64,000 bases of DNA from Trissonchulus latispiculum (taxonomy: Eukaryota > Nematoda > Enoplea > Enoplida > Ironidae): the NCBI GenBank assembly GCA_030248195.1, contig JASAND010016529.1, positions 1 through 64,000 of the forward strand, in the 5' to 3' direction. Of the stretch, positions 52,847 through 63,079 are shown one piece after another. The notes beneath the pieces are model-generated. The model was not told where the DNA came from. It did no database searches and saw only the letters and a list, made by a program, of their open reading frames with translations. The position numbers were made by a program, and so were the translations under genes. Positions within the stretch are counted from its first letter, which is position 1. Each line of letters starts with the position of its first letter.

Positions 52847-52980
52847 AGTCAAGTGTCAAGTAGCGGTGTGTGTGCGTGTGTTTTACATTACGCTGCATGT
52901 TTGTGTGCGTGTGTCACCTACTTGACAGTTGGACTTGACGCGAGTCTAGAGGGTCAAGTCCTTCCTAATTTGCATGTGAT
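52847..52980 (+). repeat. intronic module copy 3
   Basis: GTCAAGTGTCAAGTAGCGG...CACTTGAC-type text as in copies 1 and 2, ending TAATTTGCATGTGA. Confidence 0.75.
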
Positions 52981-53590
52981 GGTGTGACTTTGAATTTGGA
53001 AAACCGGAAGTGGATGCAGGTTGTTTGATGTCTGAGATTCACGTGATTTGGGTGTTGCGTATTTCTAACAATGCAGTGTGACGGGACATCCGAATATCGA
53101 ATGACTTTTGGAACTTCCAACTTAGTAGCTGTGTCACTGCATGCAAAATCAAGTCGGATAATTTTTGAAAATGTATCTTTCGTGGACTAGATCACAGAAA
53201 AATGCGGCTTTTGCATTTAATTGCATGTTAGGCGCCGATTGTCTTTTTTAAAGAACTGCAACGGAGAAAACATTAAAACAGAAATTACTACAATAATGAA
53301 AAATCAGTGTGTTCGATTTTTACCGACGAACGTAGAAAATTCTAGAAATGTAAAATTCTGAAATTTTTTAAAATTTCAAATGGAATTTGTCACATTTTGG
53401 AAATCAGGAGACATACAGAAACATACCTTCAAAATGTTAGCAAAAAATTAGCTGTTCAACGAGAACGGATATGTTAATGGTTTATTTCTTTCTGCTTTTC
53501 CATTCCGTTAGGGTCGGGTGTTTATTTTACAAAATCGGAATTTAAATAAATGAGAAAGCAAAAAGTACCGCAAGAAATGAAAAATGTACC

Positions 53591-53693
53591 TGCTGGGACA
53601 CAAGTTGCTGGATTGCCGCCTTCCAGTTTCGGTGATCCATAGCCTTTTTGTGTTAGAGGTTTCGTACAGGACGAGACACAACTTTTAGCTTTT
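53591..53693 (-). pseudogene. short exon duplicate, length not a multiple of 3
   Basis: Reads KAKSCVSSCTKPLTQKGYG and on to VPAG between acceptor ACTTTTGCAG and donor GTACAT. 103 bases long, so it shifts the phase that the other exons keep. Probably a decayed copy. Confidence 0.5.
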
Positions 53694-53847
53694 CTGCAAA
53701 AGTACACCAGTAGGGGAGTAAAAGAAACATTTGATGCAAATAAGCCAGCAATGACAAGACGTTTTGGTCTCTGTGTGAATTACAGCCTGTGATTATATCA
53801 AAAGGGGAGTGAAACTGGTTTCGTTGAGAGCGTCAGCTGAAATTTTC

Positions 53848-53973
53848 AGTCAAGTGTCAAGTAGCGGTGTGTGTGTGTGTTACATTACGCTGCATGTTTG
53901 TGTGCGTGTGTCACCTACTTGCCTGTTCGACTTGAGGCGAGTCTAGAGGGTCAAGCCCTCTGTAATTTGCATT
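53848..53973 (+). repeat. intronic module copy 4
   Basis: Close to copy 3, with a shortened GT tract and TAATTTGCATTTAAA at the end. Confidence 0.75.
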
Positions 53974-54105
53974 TAAATGTAGGTTATAATTTGCACTAGC
54001 AGTGATGAAAACTAAAATTAGAACAGAAAATAGGTGGCACATAAAATCATCGCAAGAAAATGGCGCTTAGATGGATTGCAATAAACTGACACCTTTTATA
54101 CTAAC

Positions 54106-54180
54106 GTTCTATCCCCGGCTATCATTGACTGTTCATCTTCTTCTTTGTTGCCGCCTTTACTGGTTTCTTCTGTATCACCT
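54106..54180 (-). CDS. short exon, acidic peptide (cluster)
   Basis: 75 bases between acceptor TTATTTCAG and donor GTTAGT, phase 2/2. Encodes GDTEETSKGGNKEEDEQSM and IAGDR. It follows the putative first exon (54305-54381) in matching phase. Confidence 0.5.
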
Positions 54181-54304
54181 CTGAAATAATACTAACTACT
54201 AAACAATAATGCTCACTGTAAAATCAATACTGAGAAAGCTAGCGCATTCAATCGAAACTCAAAGATACTACGCTCAATATTAACGTAAAGATTAAGCAAA
54301 TTAC

Positions 54305-54381
54305 TTGACTATGCCAATTGGTGGAGCATCGTAGTTGCAAATTTCTACTTCATTGATGCCATTTGTTGCCCCTTTCGCCAT
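54305..54381 (-). CDS. putative first coding exon of a cluster gene
   Basis: ATG at 54379-54381, then MAKGATNGINEVEICNYDA and PPIGIVK with two bases left before donor GTAATT. The phase left is exactly what the next exon (54106-54180) needs. No AG acceptor stands just upstream, which fits a first exon. No signal peptide. A damaged homolog lies at 58072-58137. Confidence 0.45.
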
Positions 54382-55283
54382 CGTGAGAAAGGATAGTGGT
54401 GCGTTTTTGCGGCAAACGGGAATCGTGAATAAACGAAAAAGTGTGTGCTGCCTACCATGACTTAGAATTGGTTTGCTCGTAAGCATGGTTTTAATTTTGT
54501 TCATTCTTCAATGTGGAAGTTGCGTGAATTGTAGGATACGAATTTCCATATAATGTGGCTTCATTTTGTAGCATTTAAGTAATATATGTATCTATAATCA
54601 ATAATACCCCTTTTCCTGCTTGTTTATATCTCCATTCCTAGTCCTGCTTCCTTGTTTCTGTTGTTCTTAGTCAAGGGTCACCTTTCTCATGGTTTGCCTG
54701 GAAATGACACACTAGTTTAGCAATTCAATCAAAAGAACAGGCTGTATCTAGTTAAAACTTCGATAAGTAATACTGAATGCATGTATTTCATAATGCAAGA
54801 TAATTTTTGTGGCATTGACCAGTCTTTTTCCATTCAGGCCTTCCGAGTTTTTGGATTTCTTGTTGCTCCGCAAATATTGAATCTGCCGAGACCATTGACT
54901 GGATGGATCTAAAAATTTTAAACGAATATTGTTATTGGAAGCCCTTTCTCCTACATACAGATTGAAAGTGCGTTTAAAATTTCAAAATGTCCGTCGAAGT
55001 AAACTACAACTACTAAGTAAACCGTCTTCTTGGGACTAAAACACAAAAATCGTGTTACGGGACAATGAAAATGTGTCGATGTCCATACTTCAGCTTAGGT
55101 AGGCACTAAAAGAATGGATTAGATTAGAAGCTGCATTCAAGAATATGTCTGTAAACTGGTTCAAGAATATGTCTATAAACTGCTGGATCTCCTGCATCTC
55201 CTGTTCATTTTGTCACTTATAGGAATACCGCGAAATGAGACTGGGGGCAAAGTGTTTAGCAAATCTGGAAAAAAGGTAACTGC

Positions 55284-55799
55284 TAGTGTTGTTCACCGGT
55301 CCAATTATTCGTGGGCCGGCCGGCGCCAGCTCGCGACGCCGGTCTGCCGGCCGGCCGGTGCCACTTTTCGCAGGCTATCCAAAAAACAAATAAATCTTCA
55401 GATTTTTGATAGTTTGCAAGGCAGATTTTAGCAACTTTCGGGCGATAAGCTGCAGAAACTATCACTGGCGGTCGGCCGCCTCACATTTGACCGACCATTT
55501 GTCACCGGCCGACCGGCCGGCCTTTGTTTGACCGGTCGGCTTGTTACCGGCCGGCCGGCCGACCTTTGTCTGGCCGGCCGGCTTGTAACCGGCCGGCCGG
55601 CCGCCTCACATTTGACCGACCATTTGTCACCGGCCGGCCGGCCGACCTTTGTTTGACCGGCGGGCTTCTCACCGGCCGGCCGGCCGACCTTTGTCTGAGC
55701 GGCCAGCTTGTTCTTGGCCGGGGGCCGGCTGGCCCACTGTGGGCCTGGGCCGGCCGGTCACCGGCTGGCAGGTCTAGACAGGGCCGGTGCACAACACTA
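55284..55799. mobile_element. hAT-like MITE with CCGGCCGG arrays
   Basis: Ends TAGTGTTGTTCACCGG and inverse with 15 of 16 matches. Both flanks are packed with GGCCGGCCGG words, most densely at 55495-55770. Flanking octamers GTAACTGC and ACGACTGC agree at five of eight positions, perhaps an old 8-bp duplication. The ORFs inside (Gly/Pro/Arg-rich) are artefacts. From 54505 to 55280 nothing recognised. Confidence 0.6.
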
Positions 55800-56553
55800 A
55801 CGACTGCAATTTATGCGAGGCTAATGGCCAATATCTGTTTTTCCCTTCGAATTAACGATAATCAGAAGTTAAACTAATTCGTATGAGACGACCGGTATCG
55901 TGATCAACTGCAAGTTATGTTCAAATTCGCGTATTGCTATTGGTCAGTTGCTATCAGGTTATTGTATGTTATTGGCCAAAACGCATTCATGTTAAAAATA
56001 GCTTAACTATATATTAACTTCAGATTAACTCAAGATTAGTTCAACCTTTCTTAATCTGATTTGGTGCAACGAGAAAAAGTTTAACATTAGATTAAGTTAA
56101 TTTTGAGTTAATCGTAAACATAAGTTGAACTGAAGTTAATCATAAACTTAATCTTATTTGGTGCAAACGACCGTAAGTCAGTATAAGCAAATAACTGTTT
56201 TGAGGGTCAAAAAATCGCCATTTTCGAGGAAATCATTTTTTCAAAATTACTGCTACATGTTAAGGCCAGTTCACACTAGGCAACTTTGGGGCAACTTAGT
56301 TGAAGTAACTAGGTTGGGAGTGGCAACTTAGTGGCAACTGAGAAAAAAGTTGCTGCAACCAAGATGCCGCAATCGCTCTCGAGACGATTTCTAGCGGCAA
56401 CTAGTACGTTGATTGGTCGATTCAAATTATAAAAAATATGTGCACTAGAATTCCTGCGTTTGATTGGTTGTTGCTTCAACTAGTTGAACTAACTGTTTGG
56501 GAGTCTGGGAAGTTTAGTTAGTTGAAAGAAAAGAAGAATCAAAAATACATTAC
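55800..56553. other. intergenic with diverged repeat fragment
   Basis: At 56170-56260 there is a relative of 3716-3800 (ATTTTCGAGGAAATCA shared). At 56270-56530 GCAACTTAGT/CAACTAG words recur in both orientations, probably a weak foldback. No gene seen. Confidence 0.4.
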
Positions 56554-56658
56554 TTTTCTGGAATTTGGCGTTGTGATTTCCGTTTTCCACTATCTGCTGA
56601 TTCAGGACCACTTTGTGCTAAAGCTTTTGTGCAGGACGAAATACGGCTCTTTGCTTTT
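56554..56658 (-). CDS. short exon (cluster), intact member
   Basis: 105 bases between acceptor GTTATTTTTCCAG and donor GTAATG, phase 2/2. Encodes KAKSRISSCTKALAQSGPES then basic GKRKSQRQIPE. The first half is shared with the decayed copies at 52584 and 53591. Confidence 0.5.
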
Positions 56659-56887
56659 CTGGAAAAATAACATGTTCAGAGGATAAGACATAAATAACGA
56701 AAATGACAAAAAGTATTAGTAAAGAGTCAGAGGAAAATAACGAAAATGGCAAGAAGAATTAGTAAAGAGTCAGAGAAATGCAAAAGACGTGTGTAATATG
56801 ATTTTCTGTCAGGCTAATCTAATTAGCTTTGGTATTGGTTAGGAAATATTTTGTAACACAAATGTGCTGCAATGAAAACAATCTTAC

Positions 56888-56956
56888 TCTGCGGCCTGGC
56901 GTACGTGCTTCTCCCTTTTCGGATTTTCGTCTTTGTTTTCCTGGTAGGTAGCATTT
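56888..56956 (-). CDS. short exon (cluster)
   Basis: 69 bases between acceptor CCATTTTAG and donor GTAAGA, phase 2/2. Encodes NATYQENKDENPKREKHVRQ and AA. Hydrophilic, no motif. Confidence 0.45.
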
Positions 56957-57466
56957 CTAAAATGGTAAATAGTGATACAATACAAAGGTATACATAGTAC
57001 GCGTTTTGATTTAAATGGATACATTTTGCTACATTGTCATTCGTATTGTTCAATTACACGATCCCCCGCAAAATGTCTCCGTTCCCCCAGCTATTTTGAG
57101 GCCACAGCTGCAGCTTCTTTCATGATGAAGATTCCTTAGCTTGGCAACCCCCCATCATTGGTGTAACGGAGGTCAACTTTATCAAATTACGGAGTGGCAC
57201 ATAAAAGTGCTGCAGAAGTCTTTGATTTTCTTTTTGAAATTCAAAGTTGAATGACTGCATAGATATGATTCTAAGTTTAGAATACAAAAATTGTAACAAA
57301 TTTGAGTGTTTTATCTTTGTTTGCAATTCGGAATAACAATTAAATTAAGAACATAGTAGTGTTATTACACTTGGAGAAAACCGTACTGCTTTATTAGATA
57401 TTAATAGAAGAAAAGATTTCGAAATCAATAGATACGAAAAGAAAAACTGCTTTATTTAATAGTAAT

Positions 57467-57473
57467 ATGATGT

Positions 57474-57533
<60 letters not shown>

Positions 57534-57568
57534 GTGCGTGCGTGTGTGTGTGTGTTTGTGTGTGTGTC
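57467..57568. repeat. (GT)n microsatellite
   Basis: About 45-50 GT dinucleotides with a few interruptions, beside intronic module copy 5. Its Cys-Val and Thr-His ORFs are artefacts. Confidence 0.95.
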
Positions 57569-57635
57569 TGTCAGTTTGATAAATGGAAGGAAGTAAGCAA
57601 AACCGGTTCCTGTAAATGTGTTGGGTGTAATTTCG

Positions 57636-57772
57636 AGTCAAGTGTTAAGTCGCAATGTGTGTATGCATATTTCACAGTGTAAAGTATGGGTTTTTGTGTG
57701 TGTCACATACTTGACGGGCAAACTTGACTGGTGTCTAGAAGGTCAAGTAGTCACATCTTAATTTGCATATTT
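57636..57772 (+). repeat. intronic module copy 5 (diverged)
   Basis: GAGTCAAGTGTTAAGTCGCA...CATACTTGACGGGCAAACTT...AATTTGCAT. Same layout as copies 1-4, more diverged. Confidence 0.65.
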
Positions 57773-57870
57773 GCAGTGTTAGTATCCGCAAAGCGTATTG
57801 AAAAGAACACGACACTGGGAACGCAGAAAATTTGCAGAAAAGAAAATGAGATGATATAGTACAAACTTAC

Positions 57871-57951
57871 ATGCCAGTGTCAGAAGGCATTGGGATTTCT
57901 GGTTGACACGTTTCATTTTCTGCGTCTTTCGGTAACTCTGTTGCAGCATCT
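57871..57951 (-). CDS. short exon, acidic peptide (cluster)
   Basis: 81 bases between acceptor CTTGTTTTAG and a very good donor GTAAGT, phase 2/2. Encodes DAATELPKDAENETCQPEIP and MPSDTG. Confidence 0.55.
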
Positions 57952-58071
57952 CTAAAACAAGATTCTTTGGTTATTTCAGTATTTCGATATTGAAAAGTAA
58001 AAAATAAATTAGATTCTATAAGAAAACAAAGTTGTGCTCCATAAAATTAGCGTTAAGATTAAGGAAGTTAC

Positions 58072-58137
58072 TGGTACAGTGAAAGGTTGGAGTAGCAAAT
58101 TTCTACTTCGTTGGAGTCGTTTGTTGCGATTCAAATT
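58072..58137 (-). pseudogene. damaged homolog of the first cluster exon
   Basis: The frame ATNDSNEVEICYSNLSLY matches ATNGINEVEICNYDA of 54305-54381 and ends at donor GTAACT. The ATG is lost and a TGA stands just before the matching part. Confidence 0.5.
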
Positions 58138-58559
58138 CTAGAGATGGATATTTGAAGCTGACTGGACTCTTGTATGAATGAAAGAGCGGTTGGTGCTAAA
58201 CATTTGCAGAATTGGAACTTCTGACCAGAGGTGTAACAATGAGAAAGCAGTTGGTGGTGGTTAGATATGTGCAGGAGGCGAGGTTACGAGGGGGAGGCTA
58301 AGGTTAGGCAGTTTTTTGGCATAAAAACAGTAGAACACTTTCGAGCTGAGAAAACGTTTTAGCGGTGCTGAGGCTCAAGTGGAGAATACCATCATAGATG
58401 GACGTCCGCTCCCCTGCGGTGTATGTAAGGTAGTGTCCATCAGACACAATAAGTGTCCAGATGAAAGTTACATACAGGCGCGCAAATTTTTATGGTTTTT
58501 ATCTTGTTGAATGCCATTCTATTAACATACTTATTTATTATTACAAATAATATTAATAC

Positions 58560-58637
58560 CGCTTTTTGACTCTGTCTTTATCTCCTTCCTCGGTGTTGCG
58601 TGGCTTTCTCGCCTGCAGTTCGTCGTTCCCAGTCTTT
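58560..58637 (-). CDS. short exon, charged peptide (cluster)
   Basis: 78 bases between acceptor GCTAACATCAG and donor GTATTA, phase 2/2. Encodes KTGNDELQARKPRNTEEGDK and DRVKK. Confidence 0.45.
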
Positions 58638-58782
58638 CTGATGTTAGCACTAGTAATAACGAAGCAGTCTTGCAGTAGGTTACTACGATAACTCATTTCT
58701 TTGATTAACAATGTTACATTGTTTATCTAGTAACGAAAAGAAACAATGTGACAGTTTATATACAGTAAGCAAAAGAGCTAAC

Positions 58783-58908
58783 TGAGAATTGTGCTGGAGT
58801 TTATTCGCTGTTTCACGTTCAGCCGTTTCACGTTCCTGTTGCAGTAGGTTTAGCATTTCTTGCTGTTCTGCGGAAATAGATTCTACTGAAATCATCGACT
58901 GACCCAAT
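58783..58908 (-). CDS. short exon, Glu/Gln-rich coiled-coil (cluster)
   Basis: 126 bases between acceptor GAAATTTTAG and donor GTTAGC, phase 2/2. Encodes LGQSMISVESISAEQQEMLN followed by LLQQERETAERETANKLQ, heptad-like. It could also continue as a longer terminal exon, since the frame stays open to 58683. Confidence 0.45.
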
Positions 58909-59250
58909 CTAAAATTTCAAAAGAAGTCCCATATTTCCTAGTACTCTTCTGAAAATAAAAGTAGAAGGGGATTTTACAGTTTCTAATTGTTAAAATACCC
59001 AGTAACGTGAAAGTAAAAGTATCTGAAATATTGTTTGTTATCGGCATTTCTTGCTAGAGTCGTTGATCTTGTCGTAATGTCCTGCTGCTGAACAGCTGTT
59101 TCATGTTCGACTGAAAGAACTATTCTCTTCCAATTTTTTCATTCTGTTCAACTAAAAAACTAAAAATAGTAAAACTACAAGTTTGCTTAATGACAAAAGC
59201 ATGAAAAAGTTATACACATAAGAACTACTATAATGAATTTAACGAATTAC

Positions 59251-59376
59251 TTGGACGTGACCGTTCCATTCCATTTTCTGAATGTTCCTCTTCGGCTAGT
59301 GACGCCTGAGAATGAATCTCAGCACTAGAGTTAGACGCATCTTTTACCTTCACCTCTGCGAGTCTTTCTGTTTGCG
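59251..59376 (-). CDS. short exon (cluster), SLAEE type
   Basis: 126 bases between acceptor CTAATTTTAG and donor GTAATT. Reads QTERLAEVKVKDASNSS, then EIHSQASLAEEEHSENGMER. Intron phase is 1 on both sides, unlike the phase-2 group. Homologous to 62947-63079. Confidence 0.5.
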
Positions 59377-59969
59377 CTAAAATTAGAAATCAAATAAAAG
59401 TAGTACATTATTTATTAATTGTGTTAATTATATACCAGGAAAAAACAATAGACCGTATAAACGGATCAATTTCAGACAGCAGGAGAATGTAGCACAGACT
59501 ACAAATTCTTGAGACACACAACAAAGTACTGACAAATTAATGGATACAACCAGTTACAGGAAGAGGTGTCTTCCGTTCTCTGTCTGCTTAATAACAAAAG
59601 TATAAAAGTATGAAAAATTTCATACAAATGGGGAACTATTACAATGAATCAATCAATGTAATGTAATTTTTCTGATATGTGCCATTGTCCGGTCCCCTGT
59701 GTGTATCTCTATCTGCGGTTCGGATCTTCGGTTCTGTATTAGTCATTCCTGTTTAAGTCTGCCATGATAGTAACTTCGTGTTTTCTTGTGTTTTGGTTTT
59801 TTTTACTTTGTGTGTTTAGTTAGGTGTCCTTGTGTTTTTTAAGAAATTTTATATATAGTGTAAAATCTGGTGTAACGTTTTTATGACGTTTTATAAGCTT
59901 TTTATTCTGAGCTTGCTTTGTGAAATGCTGCAGTTGCTAACATGATTCTGAAGTCAGACCCGTAAATTT

Positions 59970-60595
59970 CGTTAGAGTGAGCCTTTGATTAAACAGTGCC
60001 GCGACCTCCGTGCCTGCGGCATTGTAGGATGCTAGCTTACTGTAGTCCGTAAAATCTTATCACCAGGTCCGTGAAAGGTGGCTTATCTGCGGTTCGAATC
60101 CCGCCTGGAAATGAATTCGTAAACGAGTAAATTTTGTTAGAGTAAGCCTGCATCAAACAGTGCCGTGACCTCCGTGCCTGCGGCATTGTAGGATGCTAGC
60201 TTACTGTAGTCCGTAAAAACTTATCACCAGGTCCGTGAAAGGTGGCGTATCTGCGGTTCGAATCCCGCCTGGAAATGAATTCGTAAACGAGTAAATTTTG
60301 TTAGAGTAAGCCTGCATCAAACAGTGCCGCGACCTCCGTGCCTGCGGCATTGTAGGATGCTAGCTTACTGTAGTCCGTAAAAACTTATCACCAGGTCCGT
60401 GAAAGGTGGCGTATCTGCGGTTCGAATCCCGCCTGGAAATGAATTCGTAAACGAGTAAATTTTGTTAGAGTAAGCCTGCATCAAACAGTGCCGCGACCTC
60501 CGTGCCTGCGGCATTGTAGGATGCTAGCTTACTGCAGTCCGTAAAAAAATTATCACCAGGTCCGTGAAAGGTGGCGTATCTGCGGTTCATCTATC
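59970..60595 (+). repeat. 164-bp tandem array with tRNA-like T-arm
   Basis: Four units with exact 164-bp spacing (CAGTGCC at 59994, 60158, 60322, 60486). The last unit is cut off before the end of the B box. Each full unit ends in GCGGTTCGAATCCCGC, a perfect tRNA T-arm and RNA polymerase III B-box sequence. TAGCTTACTGTAGTCC about 60 bp upstream could serve as a degenerate A box. Further units lie at 61225-61440 and a diverged one at 61865-61925. Tandem SINE-like or satellite. Confidence 0.8.
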
Positions 60596-60606
60596 TTATA
60601 GAAACC

Positions 60607-61160
60607 ATTAACGGCTTTTCATAGGCATATTGATGGCCCCTGAACTAGGCCGTATAGGTCAGGTGAAAGCGTCGAAGATGAAGGAATTTTACAGTGTAAA
60701 TTTTTTGAAAGTTCAGTTATGTGTTTTGAGCCCACTTCTAGGCGTTTTGGGGTTAAGCCCTACGCATATGGATAGCTCTGAGTGTCTGGAATAAGCTCCT
60801 GGACAAGTCCGGACTCAATGCTCAAAAATTGGTTTTTTCAGAATTTTCGCCGAATTATCAAAATAGGTCAAGATCGTCATTTTGGACTTATTCTCGGTGT
60901 TTATAAAAATTTTTCTGTGAGTCTTGGCCAACTTGTTTTCTTTTATCTTACAGACACCAGTAAGGGTTGTCCATATACGTATTGATGGCCCCTGAACTAG
61001 GTCCGTATAGGTCACTCGGAAGCGTCAAAGTTCATGAAATTTTACTGTGTAAAATTGTTAAAAGTTTAATGATCTCTTTTGAACCTTTTTCTAGTGTCAT
61101 AGGGGTCAGCCCTGCGCATATGCATAGCCCTGGGTGTCTGGAATAAGCTGCATGACATGT
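60607..61160 (+). repeat. diverged ~350-bp tandem duplication
   Basis: 60630-60800 and 60980-61155 share TTGATGGCCCCTGAACTAGG, CCGTATAGGTCA, and GTGTCTGGAATAAGCT. It separates the two groups of 164-bp units. Non-coding. Confidence 0.6.
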
Positions 61161-61199
61161 TAGTTTTCTTTTATAACTTTATTGTTAGCAATGCAAACT

Positions 61200-61450
61200 G
61201 TGTCAAGTGCTGAGCATCTGATTAAACAGTGCCGCGACCTCAGTGCCTGCGGCAATGTGAAATACAAGCTTACTGTAGTCCTTAAAAACTTATCACCAGG
61301 TCCGTGAAAGGTGTCGTATCTGCGGTTCGAATCCCGCCAAGAAATGAATTCGTAAACGAGTAAATTTCGTTTAGAGAAAGCCTTTGATTAAACAGTGCCG
61401 CGACCTCCGTGCCTGCGGCATTGTAGGATGCTAGCTTACTGTAGATGAGA
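61200..61450 (+). repeat. further 164-bp-type units
   Basis: CAGTGCC at 61227 and 61393, one full unit with GCGGTTCGAATCCCGC near 61323, the next cut short at 61440. From 61450 to 62480 there is a diverged T-arm near 61905 and a 78-codon ORF (62051-62287) that I cannot support. Confidence 0.65.
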
Positions 61451-62481
61451 GCTCTGCTTCTTGATTGCTAGGTTGATTTCTGTTGGCAATGTAAACAAAG
61501 TGCTGTGCTCCGCATGTTATAAAGCTTTAAGTTAATTTAAATTTTAAAAACTTAAGCTAAATAAAAGTTTAAAGTTATAATAAAGGTGAAATCTTTTTAG
61601 TTAAAGTTAAAGGTTCAAATCTTTTCAAGTTAAAGATTAAGTTAAGTCGAAGGACTAGAAACTTCACGCATTGTAGCTCTTGTATGCTAAATACATTATG
61701 TTTATAGCTGTAACCAATAAATTGGCCTTTATGATTTGGGAAATGTCAGATTTTTATTGCAGCAAGGTCACATCTATTGCATCACCTCTGCACTTTAAGT
61801 AGATTTTAACAGATGACACCAATTAAGGGGAATGAATCAAAGTATCCCCCATAAAAGACGTCTAGTCCGTAAAAATAGGCACAAGGTCTACGAGAGGTGG
61901 CATTTCTGCGGTTCGAATCCCGAATGAATTTTACCTACAAGTTCCAAGACCTTGGAGCAGTGTCTGGCGCCTTGAATCTCGGTTGATTTCTGTTAGCAAT
62001 GCAAACGGTCTCAAGCGCTGTGCTCAGCATATTATAAAGTTTTAAGTTTAATGTCTACTATAGCTGTAACCAATGACTTGAGAACTGTCCGATTTTTATT
62101 GCGGCAAGGTCAGATCCAAAGACTCCCAGACATATTGCTTTTATTCAGGCATATTCATACACATATTGCACAAGACGAACATGAAAACGTCACAATAGGT
62201 AGTTTAATAGATTCACATTGTAAACCACTTGTTTCTCCTCCTCGCAGTAAAGTTCAGCTGACGAAACAAGCAGTGGAAAATGACTGAATCCTGCAATAAA
62301 TAGCATTAATTACCATTTTAGTCAAAAGAGTTACATGAGCAATGAATGAATCTTGCACTAGATGACAGTTAAATTATAGAAATTATAATGCAATTAAATT
62401 CACAAAGTTAGTTTTCTGCATTGAGACTAGTTTCAGGCATTAGAGTTGTGAGTTGCCCACAACCAAGAATTAACAATTATT

Positions 62482-62900
62482 GTGGGCTAGTGTGCTAAGC
62501 GTCTATAACCAACAATAACAGCTAATGTTGGTTAGCTGTGGAAGTTCCAGCTAACCAACAATGAGTCAAAGTGGGCTAGTGTGCTAAGCGTCTATAACCA
62601 ACAATAACAGCTAATGTTGGTTAGCTGTGGAAGTTCCAGCTAACCAACAATTAGTCAAAGTGGGCTAGTGTGCTAAGCGTCTATAACCAACAATAACAGC
62701 TAATGTTGGTTAGCTGTGGAAGTTCCAGCTAACCAACAATGAGTCAAAGTGGGCTAGTGTGCTAAGCGTCTATAACCAACAATAACAGCTAATGTTGGTT
62801 AGCTGTGGAAATTCCAGCTAACCAACAATGAGTCAAAGTGGGCTAGTGTGACAGGCGCTTCTAACCAGCAATGTGTCAAAGTTGGCTAGCATTGCTAACC
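62482..62900 (+). repeat. 89-bp minisatellite of hairpins
   Basis: Units start at 62482, 62571, 62660, 62749 and a shortened one at 62838, exactly 89 bp apart and nearly identical. Each contains GTTGGTTAGCTG, a 9-base loop, and CAGCTAACCAAC, a perfect 12-bp hairpin. Confidence 0.9.
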
Positions 62901-62946
62901 AACTTTAAGTCATTCGTGGTCCTGCGTTAGTCTCGACAATTTTGAC

Positions 62947-63079
62947 CGACGCATTGGAAGCTGCCCTTCTCTTCCATTATCCGAGCAATCTTCTTCGGCT
63001 AGCGAAGCCATAGAATGCATCTCTTCGTTTGAGTTGGACAGACCTTCTTCAGTGAAGTGCCCGTCTGTTCCCGTTTCCG
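62947..63079 (-). CDS. short exon (cluster), SLAEE type, second copy
   Basis: Acceptor CTAATTTCAG is good. The donor at 62945-62946 (GTCAAA) is weak, so the 3' end is uncertain. Reads ETGTDGHFTEEGLSNSNEE then MHSMASLAEEDCSDNGREG. It aligns with 59251-59376 over SNS..E.HS.ASLAEE..S.NG. Confidence 0.45.

Noticed and set aside
55524..55877. Gly/Arg/Pro-rich ORFs on both strands
   Set aside because: They are translation of GGCCGG subterminal repeats of a MITE.
57456..57682. Cys-Val and Thr-His repeat ORFs on both strands
   Set aside because: They are a GT microsatellite read in different frames.
62051..62287. 78-codon ORF among 164-bp repeats
   Set aside because: It starts in repeat-derived sequence and lacks a recognisable domain. 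Its opening resembles neighbouring non-coding text at 61700-61760.
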